The notes under the pieces are model-generated. The model was not told where the DNA came from. It was given only the letters and a program-made list of their open reading frames with translations, and searched no databases. A stretch of DNA of 64,000 nucleotides from Adiantum capillus-veneris (lineage: Eukaryota; Streptophyta; Polypodiopsida; Polypodiales; Pteridaceae): contig CM043955.1 of NCBI GenBank assembly GCA_014529385.2, forward strand, positions 137,999,108-138,063,107, in the 5' to 3' direction. Positions 1-11,269 of this stretch are shown here, in pieces; position 1 is the stretch's first letter; each line of letters begins with the position of its first letter. Both the position numbers and the translations under genes were made by a program.

Positions 1-977
1 GCTAGTCTTTCTCTAGGAGAAAGTGTAGGCTTGGGCTTATGTTAATGGCTAAGTACAATTAGGCATTACTACTCACTCTCTCAAGAATTCCTCTCATCAA
101 TGGCTTGAATGCTTGAGTACTTTTCAAGGAAGAAGAGGTCCCCTTTTATAGGTGAAGGGAGCCCACAAGGGTTTACACAAGAAGAGAAGAGCCAGTGTGA
201 ACAGGAATTGGAAGAGTTGGAAATGAGTTGTCCCTCCATGATGTGGGCAGACTGGGGTCCAGTATTTTGATCATATCTCGTCAACCGTGGCTCCAAATAA
301 AAAAGTAAAAATATTGACAAAAAATTCAGCTCATTAGCTATGATGTTCATTTTAAAATCATTTTCCAATTCAGATTGGAACATTGTGTAAAAAAATCATC
401 AAAATAGGATCCATTTATGGCAGCAAAAGTCTTCCTATGGTCCCCTTAGCCTAAACTTTCATTTGATTACAAAGGACACCTCATGCCATATGAAAGCATG
501 AAATTGCTTGTTGACAAAGTTTTGTAATCATGCTTGCAATAATGCATTAAAATAAGTGTATCTTTGAAATCATGCCACCTAGTGTCCCACTAGGATTTGA
601 TTCCCTCCTAGTAGCTATTTAAAAATAAATATAAGAAAAATATGAAAAATACATAGAATATATATATATATTGGAGTTTACCCTAGATATCAGATCTAGC
701 TAGGGTGTGAGATGATAATGAGATAGTAGAAATAAAGAATCAATGCTTTTTGCCCCAAGTTAAAGAGGCGGAGCTATTGATGATTTTCCCATAGTATTTT
801 CTGATGGTAAAGTAAGAATAGGTTACCCTTGAGAAAATTAATAGGATGAGATAGAAGGCTTATTATTATACTTAAATATGCATATGTACATTATAGGAAA
901 GATAATTATGTATCTAAAAAATTACAAGATAGATCTTGTAGCATGCGTTCCCACTATGTACGTGTCACAGCACGACA
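1..977 (-). mobile_element. Inverted LTR fragment of the Ty3 family A/B
   Basis: Read on the minus strand, this begins TGTCGTGCTGTGACACG at position 977 and continues colinearly with the first ~1 kb of the LTRs at 7430 and 52964, including the TATA box, which appears reversed near 131-150. It runs off the left edge of the window. It is the U3 and early R part of an LTR whose element points the opposite way from element A. Seen directly from the repeat; that it is the 3' LTR of that inverted copy is inferred from the polypurine tract and coding tail lying just inside it. Confidence 0.85.
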
Positions 978-1118
978 TCAACCCCCTCTAAACCTGCACA
1001 TCCTCCGATATGTGCCACATTATTTCTTTGTAATATCAGCCCTCTTTTACATCTTCCTTGCTTTTTTCTTCACTGGATGATTCCAAAGCTTCATCTTCAC
1101 TTTGATCTTTAACTGTGG
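978..1118 (-). pseudogene. Inverted polypurine tract and 3' tail of Ty3 pol
   Basis: On the minus strand this holds the acidic Glu/Asp/Ser-rich C-terminal tail of the Ty3 polyprotein, its stop, a short untranslated stretch and the purine-rich tract that primes plus-strand DNA synthesis next to the LTR start at 977. It matches the tail of element A around 7290-7429. It stops abruptly at about 1118, where plus-strand LTR sequence begins, so no upstream coding part is present. It is a rearrangement product, not a gene. Confidence 0.75.
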
Positions 1119-2003
1119 TCTCCTCTTCTTCTCTCTCCATCAATAATGGTGTCGAAGGGTTTGTCAAGTAAGATGTGTTCTACATTGATGTTTTCTTGAT
1201 TTCTTGTTATTTCTTTTTCGTCTCTAATCCAACATATATATATATATCTAATCTCATCTCCTTAACCAAACCTATCTCTCTCACTCTTAGTAATTCATCC
1301 TCTCTATAAATTTTAGGTTCTCCTTGCTACAGGTACATCTCTCCCCGCAGTATCCTTATTGCCTACGAGCAAGAATAGGGCTTGGGAGGCAAAATCTATT
1401 CTCTTCTCTTCCCTTCTCTTCTCTCATATCTACATTTTACACATACTAGAGTTATCCTAGATGAATAATCCACATGATGATAATTTCTATCGCTTTCACT
1501 CTGTACGATCTATTAGAATTAATGTATGGATTAGCCGTAAAATACACTTTCAACAATGTATAATGTTTCTCTTTGGCCCAGAAAGGCTCAATGAAATACT
1601 TCTATCATCGGATCCCATTATACTACCTCTCATAGACGATAACTTTTCTTTTGACGTAAGCGTAGTTATCTTGCTATCAACCAAGAGAATTTGTACACAC
1701 AATTAATCCCAATCACTAGACAAAATATATATATTATGGTAACCACAAAACTACAATTCCAATGAACAATTCGTAGCCTATTTGGTCAGCCAAGATTGAA
1801 TGCCATTAACTCATCTATTTACCCTTTCATATTACCCATGATACGATATGACCATAGCCTTGATGTTTTCATCTTTGTGTTGTTTTGACACTCTCTTTTG
1901 TGTTCTTTCTTTGTGTGTGTGAGTGCAAGAGAGAAAAAGTGGGACTTCTTTGATTGCACTTCCTTCCAAGCCCTAGTCTTCATGGCATCTATGGTTTAAC
2001 TCC
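1119..2003 (+). mobile_element. Truncated 5' LTR of element A
   Basis: This is colinear with the distal half of the LTR (compare 54030-54890 in copy B), starting in the CT-rich stretch before the conserved CATCAATAATGG. The last part of the LTR, ending CGACA, and the primer-binding site are missing: the text passes straight from the CTCCTTCATA block to the gag leader. No intact gene is present; the short open stretches in this part also occur in all other LTR copies and look like chance reading frames. Confidence 0.8.
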
Positions 2004-2031
2004 TTCATAGGGGGAGAGTTTGTGGGTAACC

Positions 2032-3705
2032 ATGGGTGATCATGTTGAGCAACAAGGTATGTATTTTGACCCAGCAACAATGCAAATGTTTCAAGCATTT
2101 GCAATGTTCATGCAACAACAAAATGCTACTGAAAGAAGGGAGATTTCAGCAACAAAGGCCATACAAGCGGTCGTCAACAGAATGGATCAGTTCAACGGCA
2201 AAGATGTAACCAAGTACTTACGCGAGTATATGAAGGAGATGGAGCTGCATCGCGTGTCAGAAGGTGAGATGATTCAAAGGTTTGAGCTAGTTGTTGCTCC
2301 ATAAATTAGAGAACATGTTAAGGGAATTAAGATGGGCATGGGAGAAATTGGGAAGAACTCAAAGTAGCTTTAAAGGAGGAATATTTCATGGAGGAATCTG
2401 AGAGAGTGACCAAAAGGATATTCTTAGAATGGGTAGTCAAGCCAAAGCAAGGACTATCAATAACAGAGCTACTTAGGGAATTTGAGCGGCGTTATGCACA
2501 ACTCACAAGGACAGAAAGGGCCACACTAGATGTAGAGAAGAGAGATCTTTTCTTACAAGCTGCAGGTAAAGAGTTTCAAGAAAATTTGGAGCTTCTTCTT
2601 GAAGATAAAGATGCTGAGCAAGGACTAAAGACCGATTAGAATGAGGATGAAGGTGCTGTCTCACTGCTTGCCAAACGACAAAGAAGAAGGGACAAGATGG
2701 TAGTAAACACTACAATTCCTTCAACCTCAACTTCTGACAAAATGGTAAAGCCTACTTATATAGCTCCTAAGTTTGATGAGTCCATGCTAGATGAGCTTGT
2801 GAAGGGAATGCGTGACTTGAAGGTGAAGCTTGCAAAGCTTGAAGAAAAAGGCCAACCATCAGGGCCACTTCCTAGGCAAAGACAAGAACCCAAAAAAGGG
2901 TTTGTTAATAGATGTATTTGGTGTGATAGTACAGACCATGTAAGAAGGGATTGTGATGATTTTAGTGATGCTTTGTCAAAAGATGTTGTCTTTTTTAAGG
3001 ATGGTAAAATCCACTTAAGAGAGACATGTCTACCCTTGAGAACTAACTTTGGGAAGGGGGGAATGAAAACCTTAGTTGAAGATATGGCAACTAACCATGC
3101 TAGTTCTTCATTTGAGGCAACTACTTATGGAGTAAAAATTGAGCACCTTAATGATGAAGAGGCAAGTGACCATCATGGTCAAATTTGGCCAAATGTCATG
3201 CAATTAGCTAAAAAGGGAAAGCTAAATAGGATGGAATGATCCAGTGGACTCATTGTCAGTGCATGCCTACATTACAAAATGCCAACAAAATGAGGCGATT
3301 GTAGAAGAGAAGCGCAGACGTGAGAATGCTGACGAGGGACCATCAAAAAGAGCTTCCGAAAGTGGGGGAAGAAGCGACTCAATGCCTTCTCAAACACCCT
3401 CAACACAAGGAGCGTCTCCATCTGAAGTACTCATGGAGGAGTCTACAACAGAAAAGAAGAAAGAGACAACAAAAGGTAAGACAAAAGGCCCAACTTATAA
3501 ACTACAATCTGATGTTGAGGTTGCTACAGATTTAAAGAAATTCTTGGAGGAAAGGATTTTGAATAGCAAGATTGAGTTTACTCTGGGAGAAGTTCTTGGC
3601 ATTGCAAAGCGTGAATTCCATGAGGAGATCATTGACATTATCAAGAGGAAGAGACAAACCCTTGCTGAAGTTTCTCGTCCACACAGGTTGAAGGGGAAAC
3701 CTTGA
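2032..3705 (+). pseudogene. gag: Ty3 gag relic (element A)
   Basis: Gag is the structural polyprotein that packages retrotransposon RNA in cytoplasmic particles. The start ATG (MGDHVEQQGM) matches copy B. The frame is broken by a TAA at about 2302 where copy B reads AAA, by small deletions near 2320, by a TAG at about 2637 and by further frame changes near 3236. A CX2CX4HX4C zinc knuckle (CIWC...HVRRDC) is preserved at about 2918-2955, identifying a nucleocapsid region. A short segment present in copy B (about 56215-56265) is missing near 3225. No functional Gag can be made. Confidence 0.85.
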
Positions 3706-3751
3706 AGACACAAGGGATGCAACTGCAAAATAAGAAGGAGATGATGGAGCT

Positions 3752-4366
3752 GTGGTGGGATGCTACCAATCTAGTGGGAGAGTGAAGCAAGTGCGTTTCT
3801 CAAATGATGATGAAGAAGTTGAAGATATTCCTAAGAGCTACTATTCACGAATTCCCTGGGCAAGGGCTACTACAGAAACTTTGGTCAAGGTAGGTGATCT
3901 TGAAGAGCCATTTGTTGCCTTGATTGACCATGGTTCAGAAATAAACATAATGTCAAATAGTCTCTACAACAAGTGCAAATGGCCGATGGACACAGATCAT
4001 GGCTGGATGGTAAAAGTGGCAAACAATTCATCCGGTGAATTGTATGAAGCATGTCCAAGTGTGAAGGTGACAATAGGTGATAGAAAGATTGACCAAAACT
4101 TCTTTGTACAGGATACATCTTCATATAATCTCATCCTTGGACAGCCCTACATTGTGGGAGTTCAAATGGAAACAAAGGTAATGGAGGATGGTTCAGCATA
4201 TGCTAGGATACGCAGCAAAGATGGTAAACGAGCTGTCCAATTTCTCACAGTTTGTGTAAACCATGAAAGAAATCGTGACAACCTCAGAGAACATCCTCTA
4301 CCAAAGGTAAGCAAAGAGTTTCATGATCATAGAGAAATGATGGGTTTTGGCCAAGTACCATTGTAA
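3752..4366 (+). pseudogene. Ty3 aspartic protease region (element A)
   Basis: Retropepsin-like protease that would cut the Gag-Pol polyprotein. The active-site segment reads LIDHGSEIN (codons around 3925), followed by a flap/strand region and the LILGQPY strand typical of Ty3 proteases. The usual D-S/T-G triad appears as D-H-G; the same residue occurs in copy B, so it is a family feature and not decay of this copy. The frame ends at 4366 beside a local 47-bp duplication. It is separated from the RT block by that frameshift. Confidence 0.75.
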
Positions 4367-4418
4367 AGCGAGATCATAGAGAAATGATAAGTTTTGGCCA
4401 AGTACCATTGTAAAGCGG
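4325..4418 (+). repeat. 47-bp tandem duplication after protease
   Basis: Two adjacent copies of a 47-bp segment (4325-4371 and 4372-4418), each starting GATCATAGAGAAATGAT, with a few differences. Copy B has only one at the matching place (about 58701). Because 47 is not a multiple of three the duplication shifts the reading frame. Confidence 0.85.
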
Positions 4419-4481
4419 GATTGCAGTGGTACAGAAAGAAAAAGGGTCTCGCCTGATCCAAAAATAGGTGAAACTTTCTCA

Positions 4482-6663
4482 ATGAGCTCCTTGGTAACAA
4501 GGAATGGATCAGTATGTTTTACAAAACTTGAAGATTTGAAGAGATGTGAGAGGAAATATGTGCATAATGTACAAATAGGCATGAAAAAGAGTGGGTTGCT
4601 AAAGCCTACTGAAAATCTTTTGGGTTTGTGTGAACAAGTTTTTTTTGTAGATACTATGGGTGAGCTTGATGCTATAATGAGGTCTAGTTTGCATCTTGAA
4701 AATGAAGTTGTGGAAGTTTTCTCTATGGAAATGTATCAAGTAATAGAAGCCCTTAAAGAAAGCCAAACAGTTGGCCCAGAAGTCCATGTTGAAACTAAAT
4801 ACAAGAGTGTAGCAAAGAAGGTGAAACCAGTAGCTTCACCCTTACCACCCAACAACAGGGAAAAGATTGAGCAGGCTTCTTTGCAACCAAGTTTGAGAAA
4901 TCCTAAAAAGATCGGTCATACCTTCACAAAGGAGTCTTTTCAAGAGTTGTAGATTGGTTGCGAGGAGTGTCTAACACAGGAGGAGAAAAAGTGCTTCAAA
5001 GAAATTCTTTCAAAGCATGGTAAGGCTTTTGCATTTGAGCCACATGAGATAGGATGTCTATTGTAGTTCCTATGGTAATTTTCACAATACCTCATATGCC
5101 TTGGAATCTCTGGCCTATTCCGGTTCCAAAGGCTCATTTGCCAAAGTTAGTAGAGCTACTAAATGAGAAGATTAAAATGGGAATTTTGGATCCTTCTTGT
5201 GCTCCATACTCAAACAGGTGGTTCACGGTTCCAAAGCAGAATGGTTCTCTATGCTTCATCCAAGATATGCAACCAGTGAACAAGGTGACAATTAGAAATG
5301 TAGGTACAAGTCCAATTGTGGATGAGTTGGCAGAGGCGTTTGCAGGAAGGGCAATCTACTCAATGGGGGATCTCTACTCAAGGTATGATCAATTTCAGCT
5401 TGCAATCGAAAGCAGAGACTTGACAACCATGAGGACACCTTTGGGTTTGGTAAGGATGTGTACCTTGCCACAGGGAGCAACCAACTCGGTTGCACATATG
5501 ATGAATGGGATGAATAAGGTCTTACGTGACTTTATTCCTCAAATCACAATGCCTTTCATTGATGATTTTCCTATCAGAGGATGTGAAGAAGGTAACAAAG
5601 ATGAAGCTTTGGATCTCAAGGGATGTCGTAGGTTTGTGGTAAATCACATAAATGATTGTGATAAAATTTTGTGTAGGGTGGAAGAAGTGAATCTTACATT
5701 GTCAGGGAAAAAGTCTATGTTTGGTGTCAATGAAGTGCTCATTGTGGGGCACATGTGCGGGCCATATGGTAGGAAACCTTGTCCAACAAAGGTAGATGCC
5801 ATCCAAAGAATGAAAGAAACGTGCACTAGCATCACTGAGGTTAGAAGGTTTTTGGGAGCATGTGTCTTCTATGTTATTTGGATTTCATATTATGCACATG
5901 TAGCTGATCCTCTTTATCATCTCCTTAGAAAGAATCAAAAGTTTAAATGGACAGAAGCACATGTAAAATCCATGAAAATACTAAAGGAGTTGCTCCAATC
6001 AGCAACAACTTTGAGAAAGGTAGACTATGAGTGTGAAAGGCCAGTAATTGTGACAGTAGACACCAGTCCTACAGGGATTGGATGGGCAATAGGGCAAGAT
6101 GACAAAGAAGGACACAGGTATGTGGTAAGATTTGGAGCAAAGGTACTAAGTGCTCGCCAAAGAAACTATCCACAGATAAAGAGAGAGTTATGGGGTATGG
6201 TACAGCCTTGAAAAGTGGGAAAGAGTACTTAATTGGTGCATGTGTGGTTGTAGAAACAGATTGTCTACCACTTCTTGGGATGATTACAAGCTGCTCAACG
6301 CCAGACATTGCTATGTTGCGGTGGATTGCCTACATTAAGTCCTTAAATCCCGAGTTTCAGCACATTGCAGGTAAAGACAATATAGTGGCAAATATGCTAT
6401 CAAGGGCAAGGTATGAAGATGAGTCACAAATGATTGACGAGGGAGATGATGTAGGCACAAATTTCTATTCTATCTCTCATGTGAAAGGTAACAATGTCTG
6501 CATGACCAATTCACTTGAATTGTTCTTGAAAGATCTTTATGAAGGTGATTGGATTTCTATTGGAAGCTACTTGAGTACTCTAACAAAACAGGATGATTGG
6601 TCTGAACAAGAATTCAAGAGGATACGCAGGAAAGCATATGGGTACTTTTTAAGGGATGCGTAA
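4482..6663 (+). pseudogene. pol: Ty3 connector, reverse transcriptase and RNase H relic (element A)
   Basis: 4482-4952 is the linker between protease and RT. The RT follows at about 5054-5700, with conserved VPKQNGSL, the LPQGATNS motif and a catalytic box F-I-D-D (about 5559-5570) in place of the usual Y-x-D-D. RNase H follows (about 6045-6400), with a TVDTSPTGIGWAIG strand, an E in KRELWGM and a D in VETDCLPL. RT copies RNA into DNA; RNase H removes the RNA strand. A TAG near 4952 and a frameshift near 6200 split the frame. The block ends at 6658, where the integrase should start but is deleted. Confidence 0.85.
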
Positions 6664-7371
6664 GTTCTCAAAAACATGGTTTGGACCGTATGTTGTAAAG
6701 CATGTGCATGAAAATGCTACTTACAGCTTGTCTGAACTAGATGGTACAGAAGCAAAGATTCCCATTGCAGGAAAAAGGATCAAAATGTTTAAGAGAAGAG
6801 GAGACAATGATCCAGAAGATGTTGATGAGGAAGAAGAGAAAACCACAGGTAAAGATCAAAGTGAAGATGAAGCTTTGGAATCATCCAGTGAAGAGGTGAC
6901 TGGGTTTTAGTGTATGATAATAGCCTTGATAACCAGCACACAGTCATGCGTAAGTTCTCAAAAATATGGTTTGGACCGTATGTTGTAAAGCATGTGCATG
7001 AAAATGCTACTTACAGCTTGTCTGAACTAAATGGTACAGCAATTGACAAAGGTGACTGGGTTTTAGTGTATGATAATAGCCTTGATAACCAGCACACAGT
7101 CATGCGTAAGTTCTCAAAAACATGGTTTGGACCGTATGTTGTAAAGCATGTGCATGAAAATGCTACTTACAGCTTGTCTGAACTAGATGGTACAGAAGTA
7201 AAGATTCCCATTGCAGGAAAAAGGATCAAAATGTTTAAGAGAAGAGGAGACAATGATCCAGAAGATGTTGATGAGGAAGAAGAGAAAACCACAGGTAAAG
7301 ATCAAAGTGAAGATGAAGCTTTGGAATCATCCAGTGAAGAGGAAAGCAAGGAAGATGTACAAGAGGGCTGA
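6656..7371 (+). pseudogene. Triplicated integrase C-terminal GPY/F module (element A)
   Basis: The integrase zinc finger and catalytic core, present in copy B (about 61000-62000), are absent. Only the C-terminal GPY/F module (WFGPYVV) and acidic tail remain, present in three copies starting near 6656, 6946 and 7102. The second and third are 156 bp apart (52 codons, in frame); the first and second are offset by 290 bp. The junction at 6657 joins GGGATG to CGTAAG, with ATG shared by both parental sequences in copy B, consistent with a microhomology deletion of about 1 kb. No catalytic integrase remains. Confidence 0.85.
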
Positions 7372-7417
7372 TGTTACAAAGAAATAATGTGGCACATATT
7401 GGAGGATGTGCAGGTTT

Positions 7418-7429
7418 AGAGGGGGTGGA
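7418..7429 (+). promoter_or_regulatory. Polypurine tract of element A
   Basis: AGAGGGGGTGGA directly before the LTR start TGTCG at 7430. This is where plus-strand DNA synthesis is primed in LTR retrotransposons. The identical tract precedes the 3' LTR of copy B. Confidence 0.85.
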
Positions 7430-8191
7430 TGTCGTGCTGTGACACGTACATAGTGGGAACGCATGCTACAAGATCTATCTTGTAATTTTTTAGATACATA
7501 ATTATCTTTCCTATAATGTACATATGCATATTTAAGTATAATAATAAGCCTTCTATCTCATCCTATTATTTTTCTCAAGGATAACCTATTTTTACTTTAC
7601 CATCAGAAAATACTATGGGAAAAGCATATCTCATTATCATCTCACACCCTAGCTAGATCCGATATCTAGGGTAAACTTCAATATATATATATTCTATGAA
7701 TTTTTCTTATGTTTTGTTTTAAAATAGCTACTAGGAGGGAATCAAATCCTAGTGGGACACTAGGTGGCATGATTTCAAAGATACACTTATTTTAATGCAT
7801 TATTGCAAGCATGATTACAAAACTTTGTCAAGGAGCAATGTCATGCTTTCATATGGCATGAGGTTTCCTTTGGAATCAAATAAAAGTCTAGGCTAAGGGG
7901 ACCACAGGAAGACTTTTGCTGCCAGAAATGGATCCTATTTTGATGATTTTTTTACACAAATCTCCAATCCGAATTGGAAAACGATTTTAAAATGAAAATC
8001 GTACCTAATGAGCTGAATTTTTTGCTCATATTTGTACTTTTTTATTTGGAGCCACGGTTGAGGAGATATGATCAAAATATTGGACCTCAGTCTGCCCACA
8101 TCATGCAGGGACAACTCATTTCCAACTTTTCCAATTCCTATTCACACTGGCTCTTCTCTTCTTGTGTAAACCCTTGTGGGTTCCCTTCACC

Positions 8192-8199
8192 TATAAAAT
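8192..8199 (+). promoter_or_regulatory. LTR TATA box (element A)
   Basis: CCTATAAAATGGG lies in the middle of the LTR and is conserved as CCTATAAAAAGGG in the copy B LTRs. It is a plausible RNA polymerase II promoter defining U3 of roughly 760-830 bp, with the transcript start expected about 30 bp downstream. Position and conservation are seen; promoter use is inferred. Confidence 0.55.
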
Positions 8200-8856
8200 G
8201 GGACCTCTTCTTCCTTGAAAATTAATCAAGCATTCAAGCCATGGATGAGAGGAATTCTTGAGGGAGTGAGTAGTAATGCCTAATTGTACTTAGCCATTAA
8301 CATAAGCCCAAGCCTACACTTTCTCCTAGAGGAAGACTAGCGATTCTTGTACGCTATCCTTGGAAGATCAACTCTAATCAAAGAAGGTGTTGGACTTGGC
8401 GTATCAATCAACGTTTAATCCTCTCCTCTTCTTCTCTCTCCATCAATAATGGTGTCGAAGGCTTTGTCAAGTAAGATGTGTTCTACATTGATGTTTTCTA
8501 GATTTCTTGTTGTTTTCTTTTTCGTCTCTAATCCAACATATATATATATATATATATCTAATCTCATCTCCTTAACCAAACCTATCTCTCTCACTCTTAG
8601 TAATTCATCCTCTCTACAAATTTTAGGTTCTCCTTGCTACAAGTACATCTCTCCCCGCAGTATCCTTATTGCCTACGGGCAAGAATAGGGCTTGGGAGGG
8701 AAACTCTCTTCTCTTCTCTTCTCTTCCCATCTCTTCTCTCATATCTACATTTTACACATACTAGAGTTATCCTAGATGAATAATCCACATAATGATAATT
8801 TCTATCGCTTTCACTTTGTACGATCTATTAGAATTAACGTATGGATTAGCCGTAAA

Positions 8857-9030
8857 CACTACGACACAACATGGAGATATCGACGCACGTATATCGACAA
8901 AATTAGCGGGCGTCACTATACGCGTCGATATATGCGTCTCAATGTACGTCGATATACGCATGGAAAGGCTTTACTTCCCACGCGTATATCGATGCCTATA
9001 GTGACCCGTATATCGACGCGTATAGCAACG
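8857..9030 (+). repeat. 5' terminal and subterminal repeats of CACTA-3
   Basis: The terminal CACTACGACACAAC is followed by about ten copies, in both orientations, of a motif close to TATATCGACGC / GCGTCGATATA. In En/Spm-type elements such subterminal arrays are bound by the element's TnpA protein. The motif differs by one internal step (GATAT rather than GCTAT) from the array of CACTA-1/2. Confidence 0.8.
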
Positions 9031-9145
9031 CAAAAAAAATTGGCGGGAAAAAAGTAAAACCTGTGAGCAGCAGGGGCCATTTTTCGCCTGCTCTTTGCTC
9101 AAATCTTGGCCTCCACCTGCTGCGTAGGTATTATGCCCCCCCCCA

Positions 9146-9238
9146 ACCCCCCTCTCTCTCTCTCTCTACATCGTGTGTGTGTGTGTGTGTGTAGGAAAGA
9201 GAGAGAGAGAGAGAGAGAGCACGGTGTGTGTGTGCGTA

Positions 9239-9318
<80 letters not shown>

Positions 9319-9339
9319 CGGTGTGTGTGTGTGTGTGTA

Positions 9340-9387
<48 letters not shown>

Positions 9388-9433
9388 GTGTGTGTAGGAA
9401 AGAGAGAGAGAGAGAGCGGTGTGTGTGTGTGTG

Positions 9434-9489
<56 letters not shown>

Positions 9490-9504
9490 GTGTGTGTATA
9501 GGAA

Positions 9505-9568
<64 letters not shown>

Positions 9569-9581
9569 GTGTGTGTGTGTA

Positions 9582-9635
<54 letters not shown>

Positions 9636-9647
9636 TGTGTGTGTGTG

Positions 9648-9690
<43 letters not shown>

Positions 9691-9740
9691 TGTGTGTGTG
9701 TGTGTGTAGGTAATCAAAGAGAGAGAGAGAGAGAGATAGA
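9146..9740 (+). repeat. GA/GT mosaic satellite in CACTA-3
   Basis: About 600 bp built from blocks of (GA)n alternating with (GT)n, each switch marked by TAGGAAAGAGAG and often ending AGCG. About eight such composite units of unequal length are visible. The open reading frames across it (Arg-Glu or Leu-Ser repeats) are artefacts of the dinucleotide repeat. Confidence 0.9.
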
Positions 9741-10165
9741 GAATTAATGTATGCTTAGGAAATTAAAATTAAAGAAAAATAATTAAAGAGATAAATGAAA
9801 TGAAATGTTATATTAATGTCTTCGAAAGGCCAAAGTGACCTATGAGACATGAGACAAGAAAGTTACAATGTGATGGATCTGATACAAAGTCAGAGTAAGA
9901 AGATGACAAAATAAAATATTATGGAATCCTAAACTGCTGGGTATGGACTAAACGGTTAAACCAGCTAGCTAGGATAGGTATATCATAGGAGATCCAGCAG
10001 CTGTCGCTGGCGGATCTCATCAATCTCCTCCATGGTCAGTAGTCTGACCGGGCGTTATGCATGTCGAGCCAAAGTGACCTAGCTAGATCCTCTGATGCAG
10101 CCTCTGTCGATGTTGTGTAGTCCTCCGCAGTCGTGGACGTCTAGATCTCCCTAGCTCAGTCGCTC
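9741..10165. other. CACTA-3 5' region without recognised gene
   Basis: Moderately AT-rich sequence between the GA/GT satellite and a second microsatellite block. I see no intact frame and no match to the corresponding part of CACTA-1 or CACTA-2. On the minus strand around 9990-10160 short stretches without stops hint at a degraded coding fragment, but I cannot assign it. Confidence 0.4.
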
Positions 10166-10472
<307 letters not shown>

Positions 10473-10473
<1 letters not shown>

Positions 10474-10720
10474 CGCTTTTTTGAGCAAGAACCATGCAAG
10501 GCTTCTGAATCTTTCTCAAGTTGCTCATCCATCTCCACATTATCTTCTGGCTTGGACATGGAGGCCCCGTCCAGTTTACAATCAGGTAGAAAACTTTCAT
10601 TGGGCTGAGAACTTCCATGGCTTGTGCTTTCATCAAGTGCGGCATTGGAAAGCTTTCTCTGACAGGCTACCTCGGAATGGAGGCAGGTGGGTTCGTAGAC
10701 AGAGAAGAAACTATGGAACT
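10473..10720 (-). other. Open, acidic Ser-rich stretch antisense within CACTA-3
   Basis: On the minus strand one frame stays open for about 80 codons with non-repetitive, acidic, Ser/Glu/Asp-rich content (for example MSKPEDNVEMDEQLEKDSEA). It runs opposite to the transposase genes and has no counterpart in CACTA-1/2. It could be part of a captured host exon, as happens in Pack-type CACTA elements, or chance. I do not recognise the protein. Confidence 0.35.
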
Positions 10721-10740
10721 AAAAGAGGCAAAGGGGTTTT

Positions 10741-10872
10741 GTCTGCTACATGCATTGCCATGTACAACTGGGAGTGCACGTATGTGTCTACCCATATAGG
10801 ATTTGACCAATAAAGACGAGATTTTGACCCGGTGGTCCTGATCTCCGTACACCTCTGGACCGAGGTGTATGG
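10741..10872 (+). promoter_or_regulatory. Conserved block with hairpin upstream of tnp2 (CACTA-3)
   Basis: This block aligns with 31353-31490 of CACTA-1 and with the reverse of 43420-43560 in CACTA-2, although the surrounding sequence has diverged. It includes GACCAATAAAGACGAGATT, with a CCAAT-like core, and a stem CCGTACACCTC / GAGGTGTATGG around a 6-nt loop (10845-10872). It sits about 100 bp before the first transposase ATG. A promoter or 5' UTR role is inferred from position and conservation. Confidence 0.6.
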
Positions 10873-10918
10873 AGATTGGGCAAGACTAGAGAATGCGAGG
10901 TAGTTTACATTGTGAGGA

Positions 10919-10955
<37 letters not shown>

Positions 10956-10976
10956 CAACATTCATAATCATTGTAG

Positions 10977-11222
10977 ATGGCAACGTCATCAACTAACATG
11001 GAGGAAAAGATTGCATGCTCATGCACGCTCTGCAAGTATCAAATCCTCCGCAAGCGTAGGATATGTGATGAGCATGTGCACAAGTGCGGAGAGTTTGCTA
11101 GAGAAACCGTACAGAATCTGCGATACGACTCCTACGGAACAGGCATTGATTTCCGCGACATAGCACCTACATTTGAGAGAGAGAGAAAAAAAAGATTATG
11201 CGTGAAGGTCCGACCAATATAG
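10977..11222 (+). pseudogene. Transposase-associated N-terminal exon relic (CACTA-3)
   Basis: The N-terminus matches the transposase-associated domain that precedes tnp2 in plant CACTA elements: a CX2C pair (CSCTLC), basic residues, then an H...F/C...GEF pattern lining up with CPCNQC...HVREFGEF in CACTA-1/2. After about 60 codons the match is lost and the frame ends at 11222. The following exon-2 region encoding the catalytic core is absent; the C-terminal part resumes about 40 bp later. It is the left stump of an internally deleted gene. Confidence 0.65.
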
Positions 11223-11269
11223 AGCCACGGATGGAAGCAGAAAAGGGCTTATAGATAGAAGATGACGGC

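Noticed and set aside
81-383. 100-codon frame on the minus strand, also seen near 7974 and 53571 on the plus strand
   Set aside because: It spans the LTR TATA box region and varies in frame and end between copies. There is no domain, so I treat it as chance openness in the LTR.
1461-1706. Recurring frame MNNPHDDNFYRFHSVRSIRINVW in several LTR copies
   Set aside because: It lies in the untranslated part of the LTR and its length and end differ between copies through frameshifts. Recurrence is explained by repetition of the LTR.
9106-9717. Long open frames of Arg-Glu, Cys-Val or Leu-Ser repeats on both strands
   Set aside because: They are translations of GA/GT dinucleotide repeats in all frames, not proteins. 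The same applies to similar frames at 10168-10488, 24767-24830, 29645-30142, 37034-37513 and 44344-44804.
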